Source: Caulobacteraceae bacterium (GTDB lineage Bacteria; Pseudomonadota; Alphaproteobacteria; Caulobacterales; Caulobacteraceae). From it: 64,000 nucleotides of DNA. The DNA lies in the NCBI GenBank assembly GCA_947476555.1, contig CANJRI010000003.1, positions 22,536 to 86,535 of the forward strand, read 5' to 3'. Shown here one piece after another: positions 9,114-17,182 of the stretch; position 1 is the first letter of the stretch, and each line of letters begins with the position of its first letter. Position numbers and translations under genes: made by a program. Under the pieces are notes generated by a model that saw only the letters and a list, made by a program, of their open reading frames with translations, searched no databases and was not told the origin of the DNA.

Positions 9114-11201
9114 TCAATCCATCAGCCGCTGGAACAGATAGGTGTATTCGAGCGCCTGGCGCATGGCCCGCTCGTTGAGGTTAGCCGCCGCGGCGTGGCC
9201 GCCGTCGATGTTCTCGTAATAGAGGTAGTCGTAGCCGAGCTCCTTCAGCCGCGCGGCCGCCTTGCGGGCGTGGGCCGGATGGACCCGGTCGTCCTTGGTG
9301 GAGGTCTCGATGAAGGCCTTCGGATAGTTCTGGCCAGCCCTCAGGTTCTGGTAGGGCGAATAGCTCATCAGCATCGCCCGCTCCTCGGGGATCGCCGGAT
9401 CGCCGTATTCGCCAACCCAGGACGCGCCCGCGCCGATGCTGGTGTAGCCGATCATGTCGAACAGCGGCACCTGGATGACCACGGCGTTGTAGAGCTCCGG
9501 CCGCTTGGTGAGCGCCACCCCCATCAAGAGGCCGCCGTTGGAGCCGCCCATGATCCCCAGCCGGCGCGGGCTGGTGATCTTCCGCGCGATCAGGTCCTCG
9601 GAGACCGCGAAGAAGTCGTCGTAGACCGCGTTGCGCTTCAGCTTCAGGCCGGCGTTGTGCCACCTCGGGCCGAACTCCCCGCCGCCGCGGATGTTGGCGA
9701 CCACATAGACCCCGCCCTTCTCCAACCAGAGCTTGCCCACCGTCGCCGCGTAGCCCGGCGTCTGGCTGACCAGGAAGCCGCCATAGGCGTAGAGCAGCGT
9801 GGGGTTGGAGCCGTCGAGCTTCAGGTCCTTGGGGCGGACCACGAAATACGGGACCTTCGTTCCATCCCGAGAGGTGGCCCAGAACTGCTCCACCAGGTGC
9901 TTGGAGGCGTCGAAGCGGGCCGGCAGGGTGCGCAGGCGTTCAGGGGCGCCGGCCGCGGCGTCGGCGATCCACTGGCTGGACGGCGTCAGGTAGCCGGTGA
10001 CGCTGAGGATAACCCGGTCATCGTGGGTGGAGGCCGAGGACACGCTGATCGACGAATCCGCCGGCAGGTCGAGCCGCGTGGACGTCCAGGCGTCGCCACG
10101 CCGGGAATAGCTGAGCACCTGGCCCTTCACGTTCTCATAGAGCGCCACCACCAGCCGCCCGCGGGTGGTCGCCACCTGTTCCACCGACTGGCTCTCGCTG
10201 GGCCGCAGGATCAGGCTGGGGTTCAGATCGGCGGGCCGGGCCTTGAGCGCGGCCAGGTCGAAGTCGATCAGGTCGCCTTCCCTCAGCGACTTGGCGGGCC
10301 AGTCTTCTTCCAAGGTGACGATCAGGCGGCCGGCCACATAGCCCTGGATGGTGGACTTGGTGGGGATGGCCAGCTTCACCGCACCGGCCGGGGTGATCAG
10401 GTTGTGCTCGACGTTGAAGAAATCCACCGCCCGCTCGGCGAAGGTGGCGGCCGGCCGGCCATCGGGCTCGCGCAGCACCATCACATCGACGCTGACGTCC
10501 TTGCGCTCGCCCCGGAATATCTCGCGGGCGGCCGAGAGCGGACGGCCCCGCTCCACCACCTTCAGCACGAAGGGATAGCCGGACTCGGTGAGTTCGCCCT
10601 CCTCCCACTCGGTGCCGACGATCAGCGAGCCCTGGTCGAGCCAGGTGAGGTTGTGCTTGCCCTCCGGAAGGTGGAAGCCGCCCTCCACGAAGCGACCGGC
10701 GGCGGCGTCGAACTCGCGCACCGTGAACGCATCCTTGCCGCCGTCCGAAAGCGAGACCAGGCAAAGCCGGTCGTCCGGCTCCAGACAGCGGACGCCGGAC
10801 CAGACCCAGTTGGCCTTCTCCGCCGTGGCGAGGGCGTCCATGTCCAGCAGGGTGCGCCAGGCCGGGGTTCCCGACCGGTAGCTGGCGACGGTGGTGGCCC
10901 GCCAGACGCCCCGCACGTGATCGGCGTCCTGCCAGAAATCGCGCAGCATCCCCTCGCCGGCGAAACCCACACCGGGAATCCGGTCGCTGGCCGTGGCGAT
11001 GGCCAGGGCGTCGGCGTAGAGGCCCTTGTAGCGGGCGTCGTCCTGCAGCACCGGCAGCGATCGGGCGTTCTCGGCCCGCGCCCAGTCCAGCGCGCGCTGG
11101 CTCTCGATCTCCTCCATCCAGGCAAAGGGGTCGTCGTTAGGGGCGGCGCCCATCAGCAAGGCTCCGGCGAGAAGGGTGACCAGGGGACGAAGGATCTTCA
11201 T
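9114..11201 (-). CDS. Exported prolyl oligopeptidase family serine peptidase (S9A)
   Basis: Cleaves short peptides, usually after proline. The 695-residue precursor has a signal peptide (MKILRPLVTLLAGALLMGAAP), an N-terminal segment typical of S9A (DDPFAWMEEIES), a seven-bladed propeller region at about 70-410, and a C-terminal alpha/beta-hydrolase domain. The catalytic triad is visible as Ser in GGSNGGL (about 537), Asp in KDDRVHP (about 622) and His in GGHAA (about 657). A periplasmic location is inferred from the signal. It ends 11 bp from tRNA-Cys on the other strand and is transcribed alone or after the 47-residue gene upstream. Confidence 0.9.
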   Translation of the reverse strand: MKILRPLVTLLAGALLMGAAPNDDPFAWMEEIESQRALDWARAENARSLPVLQDDARYKGLYADALAIATASDRIPGVGFAGEGMLRDFWQDADHVRGVWRATTVASYRSGTPAWRTLLDMDALATAEKANWVWSGVRCLEPDDRLCLVSLSDGGKDAFTVREFDAAAGRFVEGGFHLPEGKHNLTWLDQGSLIVGTEWEEGELTESGYPFVLKVVERGRPLSAAREIFRGERKDVSVDVMVLREPDGRPAATFAERAVDFFNVEHNLITPAGAVKLAIPTKSTIQGYVAGRLIVTLEEDWPAKSLREGDLIDFDLAALKARPADLNPSLILRPSESQSVEQVATTRGRLVVALYENVKGQVLSYSRRGDAWTSTRLDLPADSSISVSSASTHDDRVILSVTGYLTPSSQWIADAAAGAPERLRTLPARFDASKHLVEQFWATSRDGTKVPYFVVRPKDLKLDGSNPTLLYAYGGFLVSQTPGYAATVGKLWLEKGGVYVVANIRGGGEFGPRWHNAGLKLKRNAVYDDFFAVSEDLIARKITSPRRLGIMGGSNGGLLMGVALTKRPELYNAVVIQVPLFDMIGYTSIGAGASWVGEYGDPAIPEERAMLMSYSPYQNLRAGQNYPKAFIETSTKDDRVHPAHARKAAARLKELGYDYLYYENIDGGHAAAANLNERAMRQALEYTYLFQRLMD

Positions 11202-11211
11202 TCCTGAAGTG

Positions 11212-11355
11212 TTAGCGCCGCTCGCGCAGGATCGCGAGGGCCAGACGCGGCCGGATCAGGAACAGCCCGGCCCACACCACGCGGGCGAGGGTCCGGGTCA
11301 GACGACGGCGGGGACGAAACTCGGTCTCGAAGAGGTTGGCGTAGTCGGCGGTCAT
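11212..11355 (-). CDS. Small basic protein of 47 residues, function unknown
   Basis: This short reading frame (MTADYANLFETEFRPRRRL...) sits between the peptidase and the WYL regulator. It ends LAILRERR with one hydrophobic stretch VVWAGLFLI. A strong GGGAGAG ribosome site lies about 8 nt before the ATG. The Arg-rich middle plus a short hydrophobic stretch resembles the small DUF-type membrane-associated proteins of alphaproteobacteria, but I do not recognise a family. The downstream peptidase start is only 10 bp away, so co-transcription is likely. Confidence 0.55.
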   Translation of the reverse strand: MTADYANLFETEFRPRRRLTRTLARVVWAGLFLIRPRLALAILRERR

Positions 11356-11384
11356 GGCGGCTCTCCCGTTGCGATGAGAGAGAC

Positions 11385-12383
11385 CTAGGCGCTACCTGCG
11401 ACAGAATCGGACGCAAGGGCCCGGCGGGCGACCTCCAGCTCCGCCGCCATCATGTCCCGCAGCGCCTGCGGCGCCACGATCCGGACCTTGTCGCCCCAGG
11501 TGAACAGGTGCCACGCCAGCTCGCGCATGCCGCTGGCCCGGAAACGGACGAGAACCCCGCCGCCGGCCTGCGCCTCCAGCGTCTGCCCGGTGTGGAAACG
11601 CCAACGCAGGGCGTCCTCAGCCCCTTCCGGGGTCACGGCCAGCACCACGTCATGGGTGTCGTCCTGATAGATGCCGAAGCTCTCGTCGGCATAGGCCTGC
11701 AGGGAGAAATCCTCCGGACGGGCGGCGGCGCGGTCCAGGATCTCCACGTCCAGCATGCGGTCCAGCCGCCAGTTGCGGGGGCCGGCCTTGCCTTCCGCCG
11801 CCACCAGGTAGTTCGACCGCCCGAACAGGATCCCGTAGGGCGTGACCTCGCGGGTCCGGCCGGGATTGGAGCCCCCCTGATAGCGGAAGCGCAGGGCGCG
11901 CATCGCCTTCACCGCTTCGCGGATGCTGGCCAGGATGGCGTCTTCCTCGAACGGCCGGGGGCCGGCCTGAACGGCGATGGCCTCGGCCTGCAACAGGGCC
12001 TCCAGGTCGGGGGCCAGCTTGCGGCGGGCGGCCGCCCGCGTGGCCGACAGCACCTTCTGCTCCAGCGAGCGCAGGGCCTGGGCCCGGCCCTTGGCCCCCT
12101 CCTTGGTCAGCATATCCGCGGCGGCCGACAGGGCCGCCAGCTCCTCGGCGGTGGGCGCCTGGAAGAGGCCATCCAAGCCCGCCGGAATGCGGAACCGGCG
12201 GGTCGGCGGGTCGTCCACCTCCTCCATCTGCGGGAACATCTCACGGACCGCGCCGCGCATGCGCTCGGCCGTCCGCCGGCCAACGCCCATCCGATCGGCC
12301 ATCTCGTCGAGGGTCAGCCCCTCGGCGTTGGAGGCGAGGAGCCGGGCCATCTCCAGCAGTCGGCCGGCCTTTTCGTGGCGCAT
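11385..12383 (-). CDS. WYL-domain transcriptional regulator with N-terminal HTH (YafY type)
   Basis: Of the 332 residues, 1-60 form a DeoR-like winged helix-turn-helix (LTLDEMADRMGVGRRTAERM), followed by a linker and a WYL ligand-binding domain at about 155-240 (core MRALRFRYQG, then RTREVTPYGILFGRSNYLVA and RNWRLDRMLDVEIL) and a C-terminal extension domain. WYL regulators sense nucleic acid or nucleotide-like ligands, often in DNA-damage or phage responses. It is divergent from the 92-residue gene that starts 74 bp away, an arrangement that would allow shared control, but no operator was identified. Confidence 0.85.
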   Translation of the reverse strand: MRHEKAGRLLEMARLLASNAEGLTLDEMADRMGVGRRTAERMRGAVREMFPQMEEVDDPPTRRFRIPAGLDGLFQAPTAEELAALSAAADMLTKEGAKGRAQALRSLEQKVLSATRAAARRKLAPDLEALLQAEAIAVQAGPRPFEEDAILASIREAVKAMRALRFRYQGGSNPGRTREVTPYGILFGRSNYLVAAEGKAGPRNWRLDRMLDVEILDRAAARPEDFSLQAYADESFGIYQDDTHDVVLAVTPEGAEDALRWRFHTGQTLEAQAGGGVLVRFRASGMRELAWHLFTWGDKVRIVAPQALRDMMAAELEVARRALASDSVAGSA

Positions 12384-12457
12384 TTCCAGCTACGTCCGTT
12401 TCTGTCGCAGCGCCCATTGAGAAGGGAGTCACAGCAACCCGCAACGGAGTTCTTCCG

Positions 12458-12736
12458 ATGGCCCAATACCGCAGCTTCCAGCCCCGCCCCGTCCGCCCCT
12501 GGCCGGCCCTGCGTCCCCTGCCCCTCCTGCCCGGCTCGGTGGTCGACGCGGTGCTGCGCTTCCACGATCAGGCCCTCGACCAGGGCGGCGGCCGCACTCT
12601 GCTGCGCCTGTCCGACGCCGCGCTCGAGCGGCCGGAAGTCAAGCAAGCCCTGGGCGATCTGACCCGTAGAGCCGCCGGTGTCTCGATCCTCTGGAACGAG
12701 CGCGAGGGCGAGATCATCCGGGTGCTGGCGGCCTAG
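12458..12736 (+). CDS. Hypothetical protein, 92 residues
   Basis: A small protein with a Pro/Arg-rich N terminus (RPVRPWPALRPLPLLPGS) and a predicted alpha/beta C-terminal part (VVDAVLRFHDQALDQGGGRT, VSILWNEREGEIIRVLAA). No family is recognised. It diverges from the WYL regulator and is followed directly by a short CTTCTCCC-type repeat. Codon usage is like its neighbours, which supports a real gene. Confidence 0.6.
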   Translation: MAQYRSFQPRPVRPWPALRPLPLLPGSVVDAVLRFHDQALDQGGGRTLLRLSDAALERPEVKQALGDLTRRAAGVSILWNEREGEIIRVLAA

Positions 12737-12741
12737 CGCGC

Positions 12742-12765
12742 CCTTCTCCCCCTCGCGGGAGAAGG
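12742..12765. repeat. Short CTTCTCCC/GGGAGAAGG palindrome
   Basis: The palindrome CCTTCTCCCCCTCGC followed by GGGAGAAGG is a one-arm relative of the element at 5814-5962. It lies between two convergent genes and could act as a weak bidirectional terminator. Confidence 0.6.
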
Positions 12766-12771
12766 ATCTCG

Positions 12772-14169
12772 CTACCCGTACAAACGCTCGAACACCGCCG
12801 GCAGGCTGTCGGGCAGGCCGAGCAGCGGCCCTGACGACAGCAGCAGCACCGCCTCAGCGCCCGAAAGGTCGCCCAACGCCGCGGTCACCTCTTCCGCCGA
12901 CCGGCGCCCCTCCGTCGCGACCCCCGTCGCCCCGACCCTCTCCAGGATCTCCTCGAAGCTCGACTGGTCGTGGCTGGCCGCGCCATACGCCGGCGGCGGG
13001 ATGACGATCACCCGCGCCGCGCCGTCGAACACCGTGTCGTACCAGGAGAGCGCCTCGCGATTGCGCCAGGAAAAGGTGTGCGGCTCGAAGACCACCGTGA
13101 GCGGCCGCTCGGGATAGTGCAGCCGCATGGCCTCGATGGCCGAGCGGGCCTTCTCGTAGGATGAGCCGAAACCCTCGATGAGCGGGATGGAAGAGCCCGG
13201 CGCCAGCCGGTCCAGGCGCCGGCGGATCCCCGCGAACCTCTCGACGCCGGCGGCCAGCGCCGCCTCATCCACCAGGCCACGTTCCAGCAGGTAGGCGGCG
13301 ACCCCGACGATGTTCTCGATGTTGTGCTCGCCCAGCAGGGTGGTCGCGAGCGCCAGCCGCCGGCCGTCCGGCCCAACGAGGGTGAACCGGCTGGTCTCTC
13401 CGAAGCTGACGCCTTCCGAATACCAGCCGTCGCAGGGCGCGGTGTCGTACCAGACGAGGCGGCAGCCCGCCTCGCCGGCGATGGCGCGGATCGCCGGATG
13501 GTCGCGGGCCACCAGCAGGCCGTCAGCCGGCAACAGACGCATCAGCTCGCCGAACGGCTTCTCGTAGTCGGCGAAGGTGGGGAAGACGTTGACGTGGTCG
13601 TGGATCAGCGAGGTCAGCAGCACGTCCCGGGGGTGGTAGACCACGAACTTCGAGCGCGGGTCGGCCTCGGCGATGATGTACTCGTCACCCTCCAGCACCA
13701 CCTCGGGCGCGCTGCCCCAGTGGCCGGTGTCGGGCAGCGAGGGGGAGATGGCGCCCACCATCCAGCCGACGTCGCGCCCGGCCTGGCGCAGGACCTGGGC
13801 CATCAGCGCCGTGCAGGTGGACTTGCCGAAGGAGCCCGCCACCACCGTGTTCAGGCGGGCGGCCGTGGCCTCTCCCACCATCTCCGGGAAGGTCGTGACC
13901 CGCACCCCGCGCCGGCGCGCCTCCACCACCTCCGGGTTGGCCTCGCCGCCCAGCTTGGCGCTGGCCCCCAGCACCAGGGCGTCCAGGTGTTCCGGCAGAT
14001 TGGCGGCGTCGAACCGGCGGAAGAACGGGAATCCGAGCCCCTCCACGTAGGTCGACATCGGGGGGAAGACGTCCTGGTCCGAGCCGGACACATCCGCGCC
14101 GGCCTGGCGCATCATCAAGGCCGCGGCCGCCATGCCCGCGCCGGCGATTCCCGTGAAATGGATGCGCAT
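12772..14169 (-). CDS. mpl: Mpl-like UDP-N-acetylmuramate:tripeptide ligase (Mur ligase family)
   Basis: Mpl re-ligates the recovered L-Ala-gamma-D-Glu-mDAP tripeptide to UDP-MurNAc in peptidoglycan recycling. The protein is 465 residues, a normal length. It has an N-terminal Rossmann domain starting MRIHFTGIAGAGMAAAALM with SGSDQDVFPPMS, a central ATP domain with the P-loop GSFGKST and the EGDEYIIAEADPRSKF element typical of Mpl, and a C-terminal domain with EGFGSSYEKARSAIEAM and FEPHTFSWRN. The P-loop has Phe where most Mur ligases have His (GTHGKTT). A perfect CtrA-type box lies 40 bp upstream of the start. Confidence 0.85.
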   Translation of the reverse strand: MRIHFTGIAGAGMAAAALMMRQAGADVSGSDQDVFPPMSTYVEGLGFPFFRRFDAANLPEHLDALVLGASAKLGGEANPEVVEARRRGVRVTTFPEMVGEATAARLNTVVAGSFGKSTCTALMAQVLRQAGRDVGWMVGAISPSLPDTGHWGSAPEVVLEGDEYIIAEADPRSKFVVYHPRDVLLTSLIHDHVNVFPTFADYEKPFGELMRLLPADGLLVARDHPAIRAIAGEAGCRLVWYDTAPCDGWYSEGVSFGETSRFTLVGPDGRRLALATTLLGEHNIENIVGVAAYLLERGLVDEAALAAGVERFAGIRRRLDRLAPGSSIPLIEGFGSSYEKARSAIEAMRLHYPERPLTVVFEPHTFSWRNREALSWYDTVFDGAARVIVIPPPAYGAASHDQSSFEEILERVGATGVATEGRRSAEEVTAALGDLSGAEAVLLLSSGPLLGLPDSLPAVFERLYG

Positions 14170-14208
14170 GGACCCTGGTTAGCCGATCCCGCGCGCCCGT
14201 CCAGCCGG

Positions 14209-14223
14209 TTAAGGCCGCATTAA
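14209..14223. promoter_or_regulatory. CtrA-type box TTAA-N7-TTAA
   Basis: TTAAGGCCGCATTAA followed by CC matches the Caulobacter CtrA consensus TTAA-N7-TTAAC exactly and matches it on both strands. It is centred about 47 bp upstream of the mpl start (minus) and about 70 bp before an orphan plus-strand terminator, so it could control either. This is a sequence match only. Confidence 0.55.
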
Positions 14224-14285
14224 CCAACGCACCGGATTCTCAGGGGCGTCTTCCTTGAAGACATCCACCATCACAGACTTTGTAC

Positions 14286-14313
14286 AGCCCGGCGCTCGCG
14301 CCGGGCTTTTTTT
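14286..14313 (+). terminator. Orphan rho-independent terminator upstream of tRNA-Asn
   Basis: A perfect 9-bp stem AGCCCGGCG/CGCCGGGCT with a CTCG loop and seven Ts on the plus strand. The nearest plus-strand coding gene upstream ends at 12736 on the far side of mpl, so the terminator must end some unannotated short transcript, or shield tRNA-Asn from antisense readthrough of mpl. Confidence 0.85.
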
Positions 14314-14394
14314 CAAAGGGCGCGATACGCGGCTCCGCGCCGCGCTTGCACCCCCCGGCGGGCACGCGTATATGCCCGGCCCTCGACGGCCTGA

Positions 14395-14470
14395 TCCCGG
14401 ATAGCTCAGTTGGTAGAGCAGTCGGCTGTTAACCGACTTGTCGCAGGTTCGAGTCCTGCTCCGGGAGCCA
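14395..14470 (+). tRNA. tRNA-Asn (GTT)
   Basis: Acceptor stem TCCCGGA/TCCGGGA, D arm AGCTCAGTTGGTAGAGC, anticodon loop CTGTTAA (anticodon GTT) and T arm GCAGGTTCGAGTCCTGC. The discriminator is G and CCA is encoded. The last 14 nt plus the next base are repeated at 15476-15490. Confidence 0.97.
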
Positions 14471-14471
14471 T
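14457..14471 (+). repeat. 15-bp direct repeat, copy 1 (tRNA-Asn 3' end; candidate att site)
   Basis: TGCTCCGGGAGCCAT covers the tRNA-Asn 3' end and the next base. An identical copy lies at 15476-15490 just after the methyltransferase stop. tRNA 3' ends are standard integration sites, so the pair looks like att boundaries of a 1,019-bp insert. Confidence 0.6.
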
Positions 14472-14743
14472 CGAGGCGAATAGGGCTCGCGCGTCACACG
14501 CGCCCTAGATCGCGCGCGGGTTTGCGGCCTAGGCGTAGGAGCAAGCCGACGCCGTCGGCCCGCAGGGCCTCGGAAAACCTGGCCGAATCACCGCGTCCAC
14601 GTCGGATCGGCTCGCCCCCCTGGTCAAGAATGCGCCCTGAGCATCTCATGCTAGCGGGAGGCTGAAACTCGTAGGCCGCGCCAAGCCAAAGGGTGTGCCG
14701 ACCGCCGGCTAGAGGATGGTTGGCGTCGGTGATAAGGGACGGC

Positions 14744-15475
14744 ATGCGCTACCCCAGCTTCCGGATCGACTCCCACTACGGGGTCAAGCAACCCGAGTTC
14801 AACTTGGCTGTTCAGGCCTTGGTCAAGGCCTTGGAGGATGACCGCGGCGTGTTCATCGCGGACAACCTGATCACCTTCGGCCGGAACCTCGGGTTTCTGG
14901 ACGACGAGCCCTTGATGAAAGCATGGAAAACCCACTGCGAGGGCCGGGAACGCGCCGTGCTGTGGCGCACCGCGAACCTCGCCTGGGCCGCCCGACACGC
15001 CGCCCGGTTGGAGGGAGATTTCGTCGAGTGCGGCGTCTTCAGGGGCGTGACGGCCAGTATTGTCGCCGACCTCGTCGACCTATCCGGCCGGACCTTCTGG
15101 CTTTACGACGCCTTCGGCGATGTACCCGGACAGAAGACCCTGGAAGGGATGCATGAGGGTCGCGAGGCGGAGGTCCGCGAGAGGTTTGCCAACATGCCGC
15201 AAGTGAAGGTTATCAAGGGGATCGTGCCGGATAGCTTCGCCCAAGGCCTGCCCGACAAGGTCGCCTTCGCGCATATCGACATGAACAATCCGGATCCGGA
15301 GATCGCAGCGCTGGAGGCCCTGGCGACCCGCCTCGTTCCGGGCGCGGCCATCGTGCTCGACGACTACGGCTGGTTTGCCTACGGCAAGCAGTTCTTGGCC
15401 GAGCGGGACTGGTTTGCGGCTCGGGGCCGCTCGGTGATGGAAATGCCAACTGGCCAGGGGTTGGTAATCTGGTGA
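14744..15475 (+). CDS. TylF/MycF-type class I SAM-dependent methyltransferase
   Basis: 243 residues with a SAM-binding core GDFVECGVFRGVTASIVADL, WLYDAFGDVPG, and a metal-binding type acidic pair in FAHIDMNNPDPE and IVLDDYGWFAYG, as in TylF/MycF sugar O-methyltransferases. The substrate is unknown; relatives act on macrolide sugars or on surface polysaccharide. The start is ATG 14744 with AAGGGA about 6 nt upstream. It lies alone between tRNA-Asn and a 15-bp copy of the tRNA end, without an integrase. Use of TTG codons and of less GC-rich wobble bases is somewhat above that of its neighbours, which fits acquisition by transfer. Confidence 0.8.
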   Translation: MRYPSFRIDSHYGVKQPEFNLAVQALVKALEDDRGVFIADNLITFGRNLGFLDDEPLMKAWKTHCEGRERAVLWRTANLAWAARHAARLEGDFVECGVFRGVTASIVADLVDLSGRTFWLYDAFGDVPGQKTLEGMHEGREAEVRERFANMPQVKVIKGIVPDSFAQGLPDKVAFAHIDMNNPDPEIAALEALATRLVPGAAIVLDDYGWFAYGKQFLAERDWFAARGRSVMEMPTGQGLVIW

Positions 15476-15490
15476 TGCTCCGGGAGCCAT
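15476..15490 (+). repeat. 15-bp direct repeat, copy 2 (tRNA-Asn end copy)
   Basis: TGCTCCGGGAGCCAT is identical to 14457-14471 and begins directly after the TGA of the methyltransferase gene. It is the right boundary of the putative islet. Confidence 0.6.
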
Positions 15491-15499
15491 GGTGACTCC

Positions 15500-15940
15500 C
15501 TACCAGACCCCAACGTTCGGCGCCGACGCCCAGGGCTCGGCCGGTGGTAGAGCATCTCCCATCTGCAGCAGTTCGATCGAGATGTTGTCCGGCGAGCGGA
15601 CGAAGGCCATCCGCCCGTCCCGCGGCGGCCGGTTGATGACCACGCCGGCGTCCTTGAGCCGCTGGCAGACCGCGTAAATGTCCTTCACCGCATAGGCCAG
15701 GTGGCCGAAGTTGCGGCCGCCCTCATAGGCTTCCGGGTCCCAGTTGTGGGTGAGTTCGACCATCGGCGCCTGGCCCTCGCGGGCCGCCGCCTCGTCGTCC
15801 GGCGCGAAGAGGAACACCAGGGTGAAGCGGCCGGCCGGGACGTCGCGCCGCGACACTTCCTTAAGCCCCAGCTTGCTACAGTAGAAATCCAACGAATCCG
15901 CCAGATCGGTCACGCGAACCATGGTGTGCAGGTATTTCAT
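15500..15940 (-). CDS. gloA: Lactoylglutathione lyase / VOC family protein (glyoxalase I)
   Basis: Converts the methylglyoxal-glutathione hemithioacetal to S-lactoylglutathione. The 146-residue protein has the two beta-alpha-beta-beta-beta modules of the VOC fold. Metal ligands are at the expected places: His in KYLHTMVRV, Glu in MVELTHN, His in GHLAYAV and Glu in SIELLQM. Also conserved is the segment LDFYCSKLGLKE. It is transcribed alone, opposite to the islet on its right. Confidence 0.85.
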   Translation of the reverse strand: MKYLHTMVRVTDLADSLDFYCSKLGLKEVSRRDVPAGRFTLVFLFAPDDEAAAREGQAPMVELTHNWDPEAYEGGRNFGHLAYAVKDIYAVCQRLKDAGVVINRPPRDGRMAFVRSPDNISIELLQMGDALPPAEPWASAPNVGVW

Positions 15941-16126
15941 GACGGACTGGTCCTCCCGGGTGGCGCCTGTGCTGCAATGCCGCCACGCGCCAGAACGACT
16001 AGTCCCCTAAGACCATGGGTGACCGCAATTTCATTTGCGCTCGACTTGGGCGGGTAGCACAACCGGCATACAGCCTTGGGGGGCGTCCTGGGGCAGGCCT
16101 AGGGCCGGACGCTCCAGGATACCGTG

Positions 16127-17182
16127 ATGCGACTTAAACCTCCTCAGGTGTTCGTGCTCGTCGTGGTCGGCGTGCTGGCCGTCTACTTCCTGTTCTCCAG
16201 CCTGTTCCGAGGCGACAAGGCCGCCCAGGCCAAGGCCGGGCCCGAGCCCGCGCCCAGCGTCCAGGTGCAGACGATCCCGGAATCGGTGCGCGAGGTGCGG
16301 GTCACCCTGCGCGGCCGCACCGAGGCGGCGCGTTCGGTCTCTGTGCGCTCGGAGACCTCGGGCGTGGTCGCCGCGACCCCGACGCCCGAGGGCGCCGCCG
16401 TCCGCCAGGGCCAGATCCTGTGCCGCCTCGCCGTCGACGCCCGCCAGGCCGCGCTCGACCAGGCCAGGGCCAATCTCCGTTCCCGCCAGTTGCAGCACCA
16501 GGCGTCCGCCGAACTGGCCGCCAAGGGCTACCGCTCGCAGACCCAGGTGCTTGAGAGCCAGGCGGCGCTGGATGGCGCCCAGGCCGCCACGCGCGGCGCC
16601 GAGATCGCCCTCGCCCAGGTCAATATCCGCGCGCCCTTCGCCGGCGTGTTCGACCGCCGGGAGGCCGAGGTCGGCAGCTACCTTGCCCCAGGCCAGCCCT
16701 GCGGGACGCTGATCGAACTCAATCCGCTGGTGGTCTATGGCGACGTCGCCGAGACCGAGGCCGGCCGGCTGAAGATCGGGGCGCCCGCCACCGCCCGCCT
16801 CGTCTCCGGCGAGATGCTGAATGGCCGCGTGCGCTATGTGGCTCGCGACGCCGACCCCGCCACCCGCACCTATCGGGTCGAGGTGACGGTGGCCAATCCC
16901 AGCCTCGCTTTCCGCTCCGGCCTCTCGGCCGAGGTCAAGATCGGCGTCGGCGCCAGCCGGGCGCACCTGGCGCCGCTGTCGTCTCTGGTTCTGGACGCCG
17001 CCGGCCGCCAGGGTGTCCGCTACGTGCTGCCGGACCAGAGGGTGGCCTTCGCCCCTGTCACGGTGCTTGAGGAAACCCCTGAAGGTGTCTGGGTCAGCGG
17101 CCTTTCTGGCGCCGTGCGGCTGATCACCGTCGGCCAGTCCTACGTCGCCGAGGGGCAGAGGGTGCGGGTCGCCGCGCGATGA
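16127..17182 (+). CDS. RND efflux periplasmic adaptor (membrane fusion protein)
   Basis: An inner-membrane anchored periplasmic adaptor of 351 residues that links an RND pump to an outer-membrane channel. One N-terminal transmembrane segment (VFVLVVVGVLAVYFLF) is followed by a lipoyl-like half-motif (VSVRSETSGVVAATPTPEGA), a coiled-coil hairpin (about 105-165), the second lipoyl half (VNIRAPFAGVFDRREAEVG), and beta-barrel and membrane-proximal domains. GTG at 16124 in the same frame directly precedes the ATG and either could be used. It overlaps the pump gene by 4 nt (ATGA). No outer-membrane channel gene follows; the TolC at 6651-8195 or another could serve. Confidence 0.9.
   Translation: MRLKPPQVFVLVVVGVLAVYFLFSSLFRGDKAAQAKAGPEPAPSVQVQTIPESVREVRVTLRGRTEAARSVSVRSETSGVVAATPTPEGAAVRQGQILCRLAVDARQAALDQARANLRSRQLQHQASAELAAKGYRSQTQVLESQAALDGAQAATRGAEIALAQVNIRAPFAGVFDRREAEVGSYLAPGQPCGTLIELNPLVVYGDVAETEAGRLKIGAPATARLVSGEMLNGRVRYVARDADPATRTYRVEVTVANPSLAFRSGLSAEVKIGVGASRAHLAPLSSLVLDAAGRQGVRYVLPDQRVAFAPVTVLEETPEGVWVSGLSGAVRLITVGQSYVAEGQRVRVAAR

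Noticed and set aside
9195-11207. Long open frame antisense to the prolyl oligopeptidase gene (670 codons)
   Set aside because: High-GC shadow frame: no ribosome site, His/Gly/Arg-rich composition, no family resemblance; the minus-strand gene has a full catalytic triad.
15103-15490. Minus-strand frames inside the TylF-type methyltransferase
   Set aside because: They lack ribosome sites and the plus-strand protein has all SAM motifs.
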